Shown piece after piece: positions 10,821 through 23,700 of a stretch of 64,000 nt of DNA. How positions within the stretch are numbered: the first letter of the stretch is position 1; every line of letters begins with the position of its first letter. Made by a program: the position numbers and the translations under genes. The DNA is from Theobroma cacao (Eukaryota; Streptophyta; Magnoliopsida; Malvales; Malvaceae), in contig NC_030859.1 in assembly GCF_000208745.1 (NCBI RefSeq), forward strand, positions 4,702,593-4,766,592, read 5' to 3'. The notes under the pieces were generated by a model, which was given only the letters and a program-made list of their open reading frames with translations, was not told where the DNA came from and searched no databases.

Positions 10821-13551
10821 TGAACTTTTTAAAACATTATGTCAACAATTATATTTAAATTATAATTTTACTTCAAAAGCATAATTTAGTCAACAAAGTA
10901 ATGCTTGGACCTTTAAAAATTTTAATGATAATCCCATGTAGTATGTAATATCTAGCGTTTTACTTTATTGGTTTCTAGGTGCACAATTTGCACATGAATT
11001 ATTTTACTTTATTGTATTTACATTAATGAAAAGTATATATTTTACAAGTGAATTTCGCAAAATAAGTAATCTATGTATCAAGGATGAACTCTATAACTCT
11101 TTTAAATAAAATTTTTTAATTAATTATTTGTTTTGCTTTTTAATTGAAAGAAAAGATATTCAAATCTTATTCTTTAAGTAGGAGAATCATGCATTAACTA
11201 GCAAACCATATGCTCATATACTAATTACTTGTTTTTTTGGTTTTTTACTTTGTTAACCTAATTATTTTATATCCAAATTTTCTACCAATTTTTTTATATT
11301 TACGACTTCATTAAAAAATTAGTTTATGAACAAAGACTAACAATTAGTTAATAATAATAATAATAATGATATAAATGAAATTTGACCAAAAGAAAACCAA
11401 AAAGGTAATATAATCTTCATAATAGTTTTCCATCCATTAAGTCACATTTATATATAATATAGATAAAATATAATACATTATGACATAGATGCTTTACTTT
11501 GATTGATATATACAAAATCAGGAAATGCATAATTCTTCTTTTTTTTTTAATCTAATGGCTATATTGAAACATAAACAGAGTTAGGTATTGTATTAAATAA
11601 ATACAAGTAGACATTACCTACCTAGTAATCTAGGCTGTAAACCTAAAAATATATTAGGTGGTTTTTGGCACACTTTGTTATGAAAGGCTAGGGTTTTCTA
11701 AATTTAATTGCATTCACTTACTTTGGGATTTTGGAAGTATGTATGCTAGTAGGAGTTGGACAGGTGGATTTCAAATACTTTAGAATGAGGAAAGAAGAAC
11801 GTGGTAGCATGCTTTGAAAATCGTATTAAATTAGCCCAAAGCAATGGTGTTATCTCTTTACCCAAATATTAAATTCAATAAACCACTATAATTCACGTTT
11901 GTTCCTAGTATTTAATTGAAGAGAGGAATAATTAAATAAAGCTTGAGCTCTGTGTAAAAAAACAAAAGGTTATCCCTCAAAAGGAACACCTACAAAAAAG
12001 ACCTTTTATTACTTCTACTTGGTTCAAAATTCATAAAGTAAACTTTTTCTTGTGACATTGGATCCAGCTTGATTCCCACACCTGCCTAATGTCAATTGAT
12101 TCATTGCAACATTGTAAAAAATATAACATTAAATTTAAAATACGATTTTAATTTAACAAGTTAAAACAAAACATATATAAAATATCGTATTCGAATTCAT
12201 TTATTTTAAAAGAACGTAAAATTATCGAAAAGAGCTGGCTAGTTGGTATAGTTTTTATTTTCTTTCAAAATAAGTAACGGTATAACTATAAAATTACATT
12301 TCTTAGTATATCTTACTGCCCCTAATAAGTGTGTAAGTAATGACTAGTGGATGGAAAATGTGGACAATTTGACCTATGGAAGTGGCACATGATAATGGGA
12401 GATAAGGGTCAAATAACTTTGGTGTAATGTTGACTGTATTAGACTGTTATATGTTGATTTCAATTTCATATTCAGTATTACAACTGGAAATTTTCTGGCC
12501 TAGGAGTTGACTGAGCAACGACAAAGATCTAGGCATTCTGCTGCCTTTTTTTTTTTTTTTATTTGGCCTCATATTGAGGGACAAGACCACAAGGGGTCTC
12601 GCTGAAGCTTTATAGTGAAGCGGATTTGACTTCTTTCTGGCTTGATTCGAAGCTTTTTCTTGTGGGAATGATGGAATGCCTTTTACTCTTTTTGGTTGAG
12701 TTTAAAACCCAGGTTCTTATTTTCTTACCCCCGAATCAAGCAAAGCTATCTCGCAATTTATGGTGAATATAGAAGGACTCATGTTTTAAAACTTTAAAAA
12801 CAGCATTAAAAAAAAAAATCGACACCTAAATCCAATAATTAAAACTTGATACTTGGACTCGAAACTCTCAACTTTCAAGTGAAAGACTAAAATTTATTAC
12901 TAAAGAAGACATCTTTGGTTATAAAACTAGGGGTGCCAATGACATTTGTAATTGAGTATTTTATATTATTTAATTCGATTAAATAAAATTAAGAGATCTT
13001 ATAAGCAAATTCAGGTAAGATTTAGATAATAAAATACTTCTATTAAAGATTCAAATGAGGTTCAAGTAGTGATTTTAAACTACTTATTATTCGAATTCAA
13101 TTATAAATAATAAATTTTACTTTTATATATTATTTTTTAAAAAACTTTTTATAATTATTGTAATACTTACTGATATTTATTAATTGTTCTAAACATGATT
13201 TTAATTTTAAGTTTATTTTTTTATGAATTAATTTTAATGTATTAATTTAATTTATATTAAAAATACACATAAAAATATTTTAAATTTAACTCTCTCCCTC
13301 ACTCTCCTCGCCTGTCTTTCAATCTTTTTTTCACCAATTTTCATCTTTTAACGTATCTTCACTTTGAATTGTGGTTTACCACGAATATTAGTTATCTTTA
13401 GATGTACCTGAGACTTCTCTAAGTTCTAACTCATGCTTGGATCATTAGAACAAATTAAAATAAATCAAAATTAGAAGAAGCAATGTGGAAAAAGAACGTA
13501 TGTGATAGCCGAACTTAGACCTTATATATTGGTCACGAGATAATATATACA

Positions 13552-13582
<31 letters not shown>
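13552..13582. repeat. (TA)n microsatellite
   Basis: About 15 uninterrupted TA units flanked by acatgtaca and tttggtg. A simple repeat in intergenic DNA. Confidence 0.8.
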
Positions 13583-13587
<5 letters not shown>

Positions 13588-13775
13588 GTGCAAAATATTT
13601 TCAACCGGTAATTAAAAATATTTTTATCAGTTATCTTATTCAATTTTTATTTTCAGTTATTTTTAACATTTGTTTCAAAACTATATAATTCCGATAATTT
13701 ATTGAAGTGACAACATATATAAGTTTAAAAATTTTGTCTAGCAATTGAGTCAAGCAGTGTAATATACTCCAACTA

Positions 13776-13990
13776 TCTATACTATATAGAAGGAAGCTTC
13801 AATGGAACTTCCACACTTATCCATGTGGAGGCTTTAGGAAGTGGTTTTGAAGCTTGAACGAGGCTTCCAATAAGACTCAAATTTGGCCAAGTGGACCCTC
13901 AGGGAGAGAGTTGTGATGTCTTTGATGAATGAGCCGCATCTTGGGGGATAAGTTGGGCGAGCCGTGTGCAACGTACGGGATTACTTCTAG
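13776..13990 (+). mobile_element. short non-autonomous Helitron
   Basis: The block begins TCTATACTATATAGAAG and ends in CTAG, preceded by gcaacgtacgggattactt. It sits between a host A (13775) and a host T (13991). These are the hallmarks of plant Helitrons: 5' TC with TCTxTACTA, 3' CTRR with a GCaacGyrCGGG-like stretch just before it, insertion in AT, and no target-site duplication. At 215 bp it has no coding capacity and must have been mobilised by an autonomous partner elsewhere. Confidence 0.65.
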
Positions 13991-14711
13991 TATATGAATA
14001 TAATGTGCGCTTAAGTTAATTGTGAAGCTAAGAGTTCAGCCTGGTAAGGGCCGAGCAAGTTCAGAATCATACACTAATTATCATCTTGCTAGAGAAATAA
14101 CACATTGATTTGCAATGAAGTTATAGGAACTAAACATTTCTAGTTTAAAAAATTCAACACATTAGTTCAAAGATTCTAGTGATTAGAATTAATCCTAGTT
14201 AATCATAAGTCATAACAGTCAGAATTAATAAGAACCAAAAACAGCCTAACGGATAAAGAAACACTTCAGTTAATCATCAGTTCTCATCAGTTATTCCTAC
14301 TTCTCATTAACATTTAAGTTTCTTATTGAACTCGGACTTGCTATGGAGGTTGATAGATACAACGTCCGATGTCCAAAATAACCAGCATGTACTTGGCATA
14401 AGAAACATTATATTTGTACTTTTAATCTGCCATTACCAACACTAAGCAAAAACTCCTAAAAGGGCCCACAAAGAAACACAACTCACAAAATTGATACTAC
14501 ATAGGATAAACTATAATTACAAATGCAATAGAACAAACCTCTAATCTCTGATATTTGACAAAAATTTACCACTACTAGGCACATGTTGAACAATAACTTC
14601 CACGGAAAAGGCTTACGCACCATGCTCTAACAACTAGGAGATGAGTAATTATCTGTGAAAGCACAAATCATATGATTTTGGCCGCTAACCAAATCGAGTC
14701 ACTTTGGAGTG

Positions 14712-17700
14712 CTAAAGGGATAAAATCTCTGATACTCGATCTTGTGCATCAGGAGGTATCTCCCTTCCAGGCACCTGGACTTTTAGAAGATTAGCATACC
14801 TGTCAAAACAACAGCATAATTCGTCACTAAAGTAATATGAAAATATTTTGGTCCAATTAGGAGAAATTAGTCAATGCTACTAACTCTGCAGCTGTAAACA
14901 AGTGCTCATGCTCTGTAATGAAGGCAAGCAAGGCCTGAAATAAAGAAAAGTACAAATCAATTGTCACAACAAAAAAGTTTATCTGTAAATCACGAAAAGG
15001 GACTATGAGTTCAGATAGCTTGCCTCAAATGGCATATTCAACAGTTCATAATAGGTTCGGACATGATCTAATCTCTGCCGTACAGCTTCACTGTCAATTG
15101 ATGGGATAGCTGCAAGGGCCTGTAATGCCAATAGAGATTGTAAATCAGGATTGTTTTGTACATGCAAAACTGAAATCAGCAGGATACACTCGAACCATTT
15201 GGACAACTTGGAATGGAATAAAAGCTTGAACTTCATTTTTTGATCAACTCTTGGCCAAAAATGGTAACAACAAAGCCAAATCCAAGCAAGGCTAATTATA
15301 GGCAAGGATAGCATTGCACAATTGACCCTAGCATGACCTATATCCTTTTTCATAAGAACCGATCACCCTTGTGTGATGAGAAAACTAAAGGTAAAAAACA
15401 AGAAAAAACAGGGGAGAGAGAGTAAAGAAGTGAAAGTCCGAGCATGCAACTCTTGGCATAGGGAGATGTGATTGCCTCAGACATCCAACCACGTAAGAGC
15501 ACCACTATGATTTCTATTATACTTTAGAAGGAAATAGATCATCAAACAGCAAGACAAATCTCAAAATATAGAAAACATTTTGAACTATTATTTCAAGCAA
15601 TAAAAATTGCCTCTTTGCAGTTATTAAAGATTGATTCCAATCAATTGACGCTGGCTACAGAGATATTGTTTCACCCTGTGTTGCTCTGGCTCTTCATTTT
15701 TCCAAAAGTACTCATGTCAGAGACATATCCTACACCTCAAAGTGGACATGGTATGGGGTCCAAGCTTCCAAATATAAGGAAAAACTTAAAAACAAATTGA
15801 CCAAACTTGTGTCTCACAAATACCCATGTCTGACTCACTCCTAAGTCAAGTAACATAGGTTTCACCATTAACTTAACAAGACTGAGTTTGAATATAAGGG
15901 CAATACTCAAAAGTTTGTAATCTTCATACAAAGAAAACTTGAGAGTTGACTCAAAAAACAAAAGACAATCCTCCTCTACATAAAAGCAATCAATTGACAC
16001 AACAGACATCATCGAACTGCATAAAATGGCAAATAATATTCCTAGTTCCTAGAGAAAAAATGGGAATATTGTCGCTTTATTTTGACCACCTTCAGAGATA
16101 AAAATAAAACTGCCATTCCACCACCCCACCCCATCTCAAAATAAAAAGACATACTAACCTGTTCTAGAGCAATTGAATTCCGACATATCTGCTGAACTCC
16201 AAACAGGTTGATTGATTCCATGTCAGCCAAAGCCTAATCAGATGTATTCTCCCATCAGTAAGAGGAATAAAGTAGGTACTACTCTACGCTAAATTGAAAC
16301 TAAACTGAATAATGAGCAAACAGAATCTATGTTAACATTAAATGAACTCCAACCTTAATGGATGCATTTGTAGCAATACTACATATTCCACCAAATATGT
16401 AATTCCGCTTCACTCCCGCAACAAAAGGTGCCATTTCCTCATCCCTGCGTGTTATCTATGCATACAAAAAACAAAAATGAAAATTTAAATGATGGTAGCA
16501 TTATAATATTCATTAAAGGAAAATCAAGCAGCTGGCCCTCTGAAATTGGGAATACTAATTAGAAGAATTAATATGGCATCAAAATTTTCCAAGCAATCTG
16601 ATCAATATTTTATATATTAAAAAAAGTAACAGCAAAATAATGCCCAAAATGTTTTCATTATCTATTTTCTTCACTACCAGAAAATTGAAATAGGAAAATG
16701 CAAAAGTGAAGACATTGACAAACCCAAGATGGCCAAATATAATCCAAACATAAAACAGCCAATAACATTAAGAACCCTTCATATTAAGCCGGTGGCCAAA
16801 CTCTACCTTTCTCCCATGCAGGTTATTGCCCATCAAGTAAATTAGAACTTAATTCTAACTTAAAGGAGCATGGATGATGGACATATCCATTGGAAGTTTA
16901 AAACTGAAATAGTTATCCATAAAGCAGGGCAAAAAATACCACAAATGAGATATTAACAAGAGTTGCAGAAAGTGACCTGTGCAGTAAGTGAAATAACAAA
17001 GTCATCAGGCTCTTCTGCATCTTGGTTTTCCAGGTATTCCCTATTTGTCATTTCCTGTTTGAGGCACAATTCTAGGTTAGTTACAGGTGCTTTGACCACA
17101 GTCCTTCTTCAAATGTTTCTGAATATTGCTATTTTGACATTTTTCAAAAAAAAAAATGGTACTCTGACAAACCTGCATGTGGAAAATTGTCTCCAACTGC
17201 ATCTCCACACGTAAAACTTTTAAGCAATCAATTGCTAGTTTTCGGTACTCATCTGCAAACGATGCCAGATCCCTAGCAGGTGAACTGCTTGTTCGTGTAT
17301 GGCTAGGCTTGCCACTCTCCACATGATTTGATGTTTGTGGGGTTGCTTGTACAAGTCTACATGTTGCATTAGATATGCGTAAAATTTAAGAAACAGCAGA
17401 AATTTTTATGAATAGGAAGTTCTCAAAAGCATCAATTGTCTATCATGACATCATACTTGCAAAGGATATGCTCCATTAAGAACATAAACGGGAAAAATTA
17501 TATACCATTCTTCATTCTATGCATGGCAGGAAAAGAGAAAAAGAAGGAAAGAAGAGAAAAAAAATATAGATATATCAAAGCAATAACATTTATTTTTCTT
17601 AGATGCAAAGCCCCATTTAGTTGCATATACAATTTTAGGTTACAAATGTTAATGCCATATCATGACTCCTTTAATCACCAATTTTTACCTGGATCCAAAA

Positions 17701-20700
17701 ATATGTAATTGAATCACATATAAGAGAATAACACATGCTATTTGCGTAACTTATAAGGTATTGTAACTCATTGGTACATGTAGATAAACATTGAGATGCA
17801 TGTTCTAGAATACAGGGAAATGGGAATAGATCTCACACCTCATGTATACTAATAACACTATGTCCTCTTAAACTACTCTTTAAAGAGCATTGTGGCTTCA
17901 AAAACATTCCACATTATATCCAAGTACCAACTCAAGCCAAATGAAGAACTTGCCTTTCAATTGAGTCTGCAAGATATTCCAATGAATCACTCAGGGATGC
18001 CAGCAAAACAAGTTTATTGTCATCACGAATTAGATTCTCCTGCGGAAGAGATGTGGTAAGAGAAGCAAAGAATACCTTCAACTGATATTTTCACTAGAAA
18101 ACATCAATTGATATGAAAGATGGAACCTAAGTTTCACTAGCAAGTCAAGCTCAAAAGCATAATAAATTCAATTTTCTGGTACAGTAAATAGCCGACAGCT
18201 AAAATTTTACTAAAAATAATTTTAAGACAGTGTGGCAGAAGTCATGACCAGGCATATAAGTACCTGCTTAATAGGACGCAAATTTAAGAGAAGTTCACTT
18301 AGTTCTGATTCAACCTCAATACTTTCCGCATCAGAAGCAATATTTCTCACATTTGACTGACCAAGTGCATTTGGTAAACACGCACTAGCTGGATCAAGTC
18401 GCATCAATTTCTCAATATCATGCCTTCCGATGAGCATATAACTCTGCTTCTCAAGAACTGCCTGAAATATTAGCAAAATGTTGATGAATGGAAAACAATG
18501 ATTACCATACACATAGTAGCAGGTACATAAGAAACTGACTAGATTAGAGACCACTTCTCAATTATATTCTCAGTAACATTGATGGCAGATCAAGAACTAA
18601 TTTAAATTTTCTCACATCAAATAATTCTATTAAAAAAACATGCACACAATGCTTCCCAGTTTTATCAATTTTGACAAGAACAGACATTCTTTACAGTCTC
18701 CTTTTAGTTTGATCTTTTCAGATCTTTAGGGGCATTTTTTGGTAATTATCCTTCTGGAAACTTTTATCACAATTGCAAACATTATCACTATCAAAAATTA
18801 GGCCAATTTTTTGCTTTTGTTTCTACACTGTTAGCCTATTTCCATTCTTACTTACACACTAAAAGATCTGGTACGACTATGAGCTGTTATATTCACATCA
18901 CATCTTTGTTTTCATTGCCCCTACAGAAGACAGCCAAATTTATAAATCTTAACCCTTGTTTGACAATTATATATGCCAAATAAATGAAATTCCACCTAGG
19001 CACTGAAAAATATATTATCCAATAATTTGGGTCCATCTTAACCAACAAATAGAATGAAGCAAAAAGCAGAAATTTCCCCCTTGCCTCCACCCAAGGCTAA
19101 TGTCCTTGTACAATTACAAACAACCTATCTATCAACAATATCTAGAACACTAATTAGTCAGGTGAAGATGTGTAAACATCCTTATATAAAATTTTCTTTC
19201 TTCCTAATTTCACATGTTACCAAAATGGCAAAAAACTGAAAAAATTAGAAACGACTAAACCAATTAGAACTTGGTCAGCATAAGCAAAAACCAACAACAA
19301 ATAAAAATCTTGTAAATGCAAACAATAGTTTGCTTTTCATAAGGAAGAACATGTACACCGAAGAATCCATACCTCCATGTATGAAGTTCGACATCTTTCA
19401 TAGGTTCGCTCGAGGAAAGTTTGAACATACTTCACAAGGTCAGCAGAAAATTTAGGCATTGCTTGAGCCCAACCGAGCAGCTGGAGTTGAATTAAAATTT
19501 ATTATTAGGAAAAAAAACAGCTGTAAAGTAGATGGTTTAGAAACTTTAATGGAAAATGTTCAAGACAAACAAAGGAAAATGCTAAATAATTTTTTACTGA
19601 ATTAAAAAAAGAGAAAAAGCTAATAGATCTATTATTGCAAAATAATGAACATAACATTACGAGATTGAGGGTAGATGGCTCAGAAACTTGTACGGGAAAA
19701 TATATGAGATTGACAAGGAACAGAAAAAAGTAGTTTCTTGAGGAAATAAGAACAATAAGATCAACTTGCCTCTTTTGCTAAGAAATCAATAGCCAGAAGC
19801 CCCTGCAAGATAGGTCGACCCTTCTCAATTGATAAAGCATATGAAACACTAGTATGTGCCCGTGGCCGAAATGCAGCAGGACCTGCATGAAAACATTTTC
19901 AGGTTAAGAGTTTTAAAGGAGAAATAAAGATGAAATCAAAAGCTGGACCATCATATATATACATATATATATGTAACTGAGGTTTGACCATTTTTGAACT
20001 CTGCTTATCCCAAGACAAACCCACCCCCAGTTTCTTGCAGCAGGGTTCTCATAGAAATTTCTTCCATTGTTCTCTGCTTTCTAAAATGAAATTCCTACAT
20101 TTACATCATTCAGAAAGATAGACATGTAAATTATCTTTCATCCACTCCATGTAAATTAGTAATGAGGACTCCATTGTTTACATTGCTACTTTATTTAAAC
20201 AAGCATCTCATGCATGTTTATTTGAATATATTTTGTTTTCTCATTAATATTGTGCCTATCACCTATTTAATGTACTAAGTCACCAACACTGGTGAAACAA
20301 ACCTAGCTTAAAATCCCTCAAACGAGATCAGACCCCTCTTTGTCTTTCTTGTGATAGCCATCTTAAGATGTTGAATAAATGAAAATACCAATAGTATATG
20401 ATTAATATAAAGGTGAGATGAATTATTTTATAGACATAGTTTTGAATCTAACAAGTTGACAGTTAAAAACTATTAATGTGAGCCATGGAAAAAATGATGA
20501 ATAACGAATTGTGGGACTCGTGGTTGTAAAACTTGCTTGATATAGCTTGTTGTACGCCTTTCCGGTAGTCAACAAACATGGTTGGCAAAAGGTGGTCCTT
20601 CACAAAATTCTCCACAAAGGCTAGCAATCCATCATTCCTGCAATTATAGAAATTAAGGAAACAAAAGAACATTGATGTCAAAGATACAGCCCACTTGCAA

Positions 20701-23700
20701 AACGAGTTTGACCACATATTTTTGCAAATTTCACCTACATTTGATGACATGAACAAAAATTCCATCTTATCCACAGCTTCAAATATTCTTAAAACAAGAA
20801 AGATACTAACTACATTGTCCACATTTATGATTAGCAAAGCACACAGATCAAGATCACCATGAATGATAGTCACCTTCAAAAAAGAAATAAATACCATAAA
20901 ATGAAATATAACCACTAAGAGAGCAAATTCTTCCAGCAAGTTCACCTCCATCAAACAAGAAATAATGAAAAATGCAATAAATAACTCCTAGAAAGAAAAA
21001 TTTGGAAAACCCTCATCTGTATGAGGGATTAAAAAACTCCTATTAAAAGCATTAACATCAAAAATGTTTGAAGATGCCAGAACAAGGAACATGGTTGAAA
21101 GCATTTGGAAACTCATGGAAACTTAATAATCAAATCAGTGTGATAATACAGCTAGAAAGTTAAGGGTTGTAAACATTTTCCCATTTCACGTCTCACTTCA
21201 AGCCCAAACATTTCAATGTAGCCAGGTGAGATTGACAAAAAGAAGAGCACAGGGCGAGAAATGAGAACTACTTGTGTGCTTTGCCTAATGCTATCCCTAA
21301 ATACTTAGCATATGATTCACACAAGTGAGACTTCTTTGTACCGCATACAAGCTTGGAAAGGAGACCTACCCAAGCTGGGAATACTTTCTCGGCAGCATTG
21401 AAGCAACTCTATCTGTAAACTGCAAAAAACATCAGATTAAAAAAGGCCATTTACTGAACAATCTACGAACATGTAACAAGAAATATGTTTGAAAACATGG
21501 TTACTGATTCTCATGGTCTCAAACCTCAAGAACAGGTCGGTATACAGATGCTGCTAGATAAATGCCTTGCTCAGGCAAGACAGCTGCAGAGCCATAACCT
21601 TCTTGCAAGACATTGGGACCCCTCCTACTCCATCCTTGGCGAATGAGATCAACCCCTATATAGAAGATCAGATATACAACAATAAATGTTGATGAGGAGA
21701 TGATCAACAAATTGAACATGCGAAAAAGTTATACCTATAAAGATTGCAGCTCAACAAGTCAAGACAAGTTTCCAATCACCACAAAATTAGAAAAGAAATC
21801 ATGAATGGCTGATGCAAAGAAAAAAGGGAGAGAAAGAGAGAACATCTCTTAAATTAGCACAACAAAAAGTCACCTACTCCGACTGCCTGCTGAATCAAGC
21901 CATTCGGTTTTATAAATGACATCCCTTGAATGAGTCAAAACTGTGCATTTTTACGTTTAAAAGCTAATTGAAATCTCATCATGCTTCCCCTGCTAGCTCA
22001 ACAAACAATACTTCAAATTAAGAAGTTTCACCACCATACATACCGTCAGCTGAATATAAGCAAGACTATAATTCTACAATGTTTACAGTGAAGAACAGCA
22101 AGCTTCTACCTCATATCTTTTGGATATGAGATTTATAGTTCATTCATTTATGTTTCTTTTACCATTTGTATTTTCCTTTAAGGAAATGCCCAAGAGGAGG
22201 TGAACCATCATCCTATAATACCACATATTTGCTACAAGTGTTACTCTAAGGATTTAAACTCAAAGAGTCAAGCTCATCAGCATTGATTTTACTTAATTGG
22301 ACAAACATCAAGCCCTCCTTGGTTGATTCATACTAATAATCACAATAAGGGAACTCCACCAAACTATCAAACTAAAATTCTTTCACTGAGGAGAGCACAT
22401 AATGCATATATATATATATATATCAAATCACTTAATAACTTTAGATAAATCATGGCAAAAACAACTAATAACATTCAATAAGTTAGCAATAATTCAACTT
22501 TAGCATACCCTGGTTAGGAACCGATACGGTAGCATCTGTGAAACGGAACGCAAAAGTGAGGCCATCTTCTGACGCATCCCTATAACCAACACTACAACTT
22601 TCATGCTTGTCCAACAAATTTCATGCAAAGAGAATTTAATAGGCAAATTATCAGTTATAATGACAAAACCAAAAAAGTGCTGGCAAAGTACATAATGTTA
22701 AGCATCAGATAGGGGAGAAGGCAACTTGAATATACAGCCACAGCAAACTCAAAACCAGTTAATCCTCCCCCTCATGTGTAAACCAATACTAACAAACAGC
22801 ACATGGACAAAAAACATAAGGGGGATCAGACAATGACAACAATGAAAACCATAACAAACTTAGGCTCTAATATTATGTTGAGCATCCAACCTAAAACCTA
22901 TTGGCTATAGGTGGAGAGACCCAACTTGAATGTAAAGCACAGCAACTTAAAACTTAACTGACGTGGGATAAAACACTTAATGAAATAATACCATATCTGT
23001 AGCCTATATAAAACAAAAAATAGAAGAGATGCAAACCATTTTCAATTTTCTTATTTATTCATTCCTGCAATTCTGGTGAAAATAGTATTTCAGAATAGCT
23101 ATCATTGCAATTCTGTTGATCCACCACTCACAACAAGGACAAATGATTACAACAACCAAAGGTCATAGGCTGAACTATGAATCCTAAAAATGGTAGGTCA
23201 GTAACAATAAAAGGACGGCACCCAAGCTACATGAAGATGCCAGCTTTTCAGCCGCTTTATCTTTTATTTTGGAAGTGATGACTCCCTGTTGGTGAATAGT
23301 TTTTTTTTTTTTTATTGTCAATCAATAATTCAGACACGGGGAAGGGGAAGAAAGCAGAGATAATGCAAAGCATACTTACACCATAAGCAATACATTGAGG
23401 AGTAAATAGCTACTTACATACTCTCTTAAATCATCACAGCTGATATGGAATAGTATTAACTTCATTTTTATATTCTGATTATTACTCAACAATTTACACA
23501 TACACAACACACTTTGACGTTGTGGGATACTATCACATGCCTTTTCTTTTGATAATTAATAATAATTTACACACAAACTGAAAGGTAAACACTAACTTTA
23601 GGGAGTGAATTACAATTTATGTCCTCCTAATTCATTGCACATTAGCAATGAGTTAATTATGATTAAATAAACAAAGAGAATTGTGTTGTGGAAATTTTAT

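Larger units (their letters stand above)
8450..14711. other. intergenic region between the TIR-NB-ARC-TPR gene and the 3' end of SEC8
   Basis: About 6 kb of AT-rich DNA without a supportable gene. It contains homopolymer runs (for example T's at 9229-9248), (TA)n tracts near 9524-9540 and 13552-13582, an inverted-repeat element at about 10446-10820, and a short Helitron at 13776-13990. The last several hundred bases before 14712 probably include the SEC8 3' UTR. Confidence 0.6.

Noticed and set aside
15003..15353. 116-codon frame beginning in SEC8 intron 23
   Set aside because: Its second half is SEC8 exon 24. The first part is intron sequence read through the acceptor.
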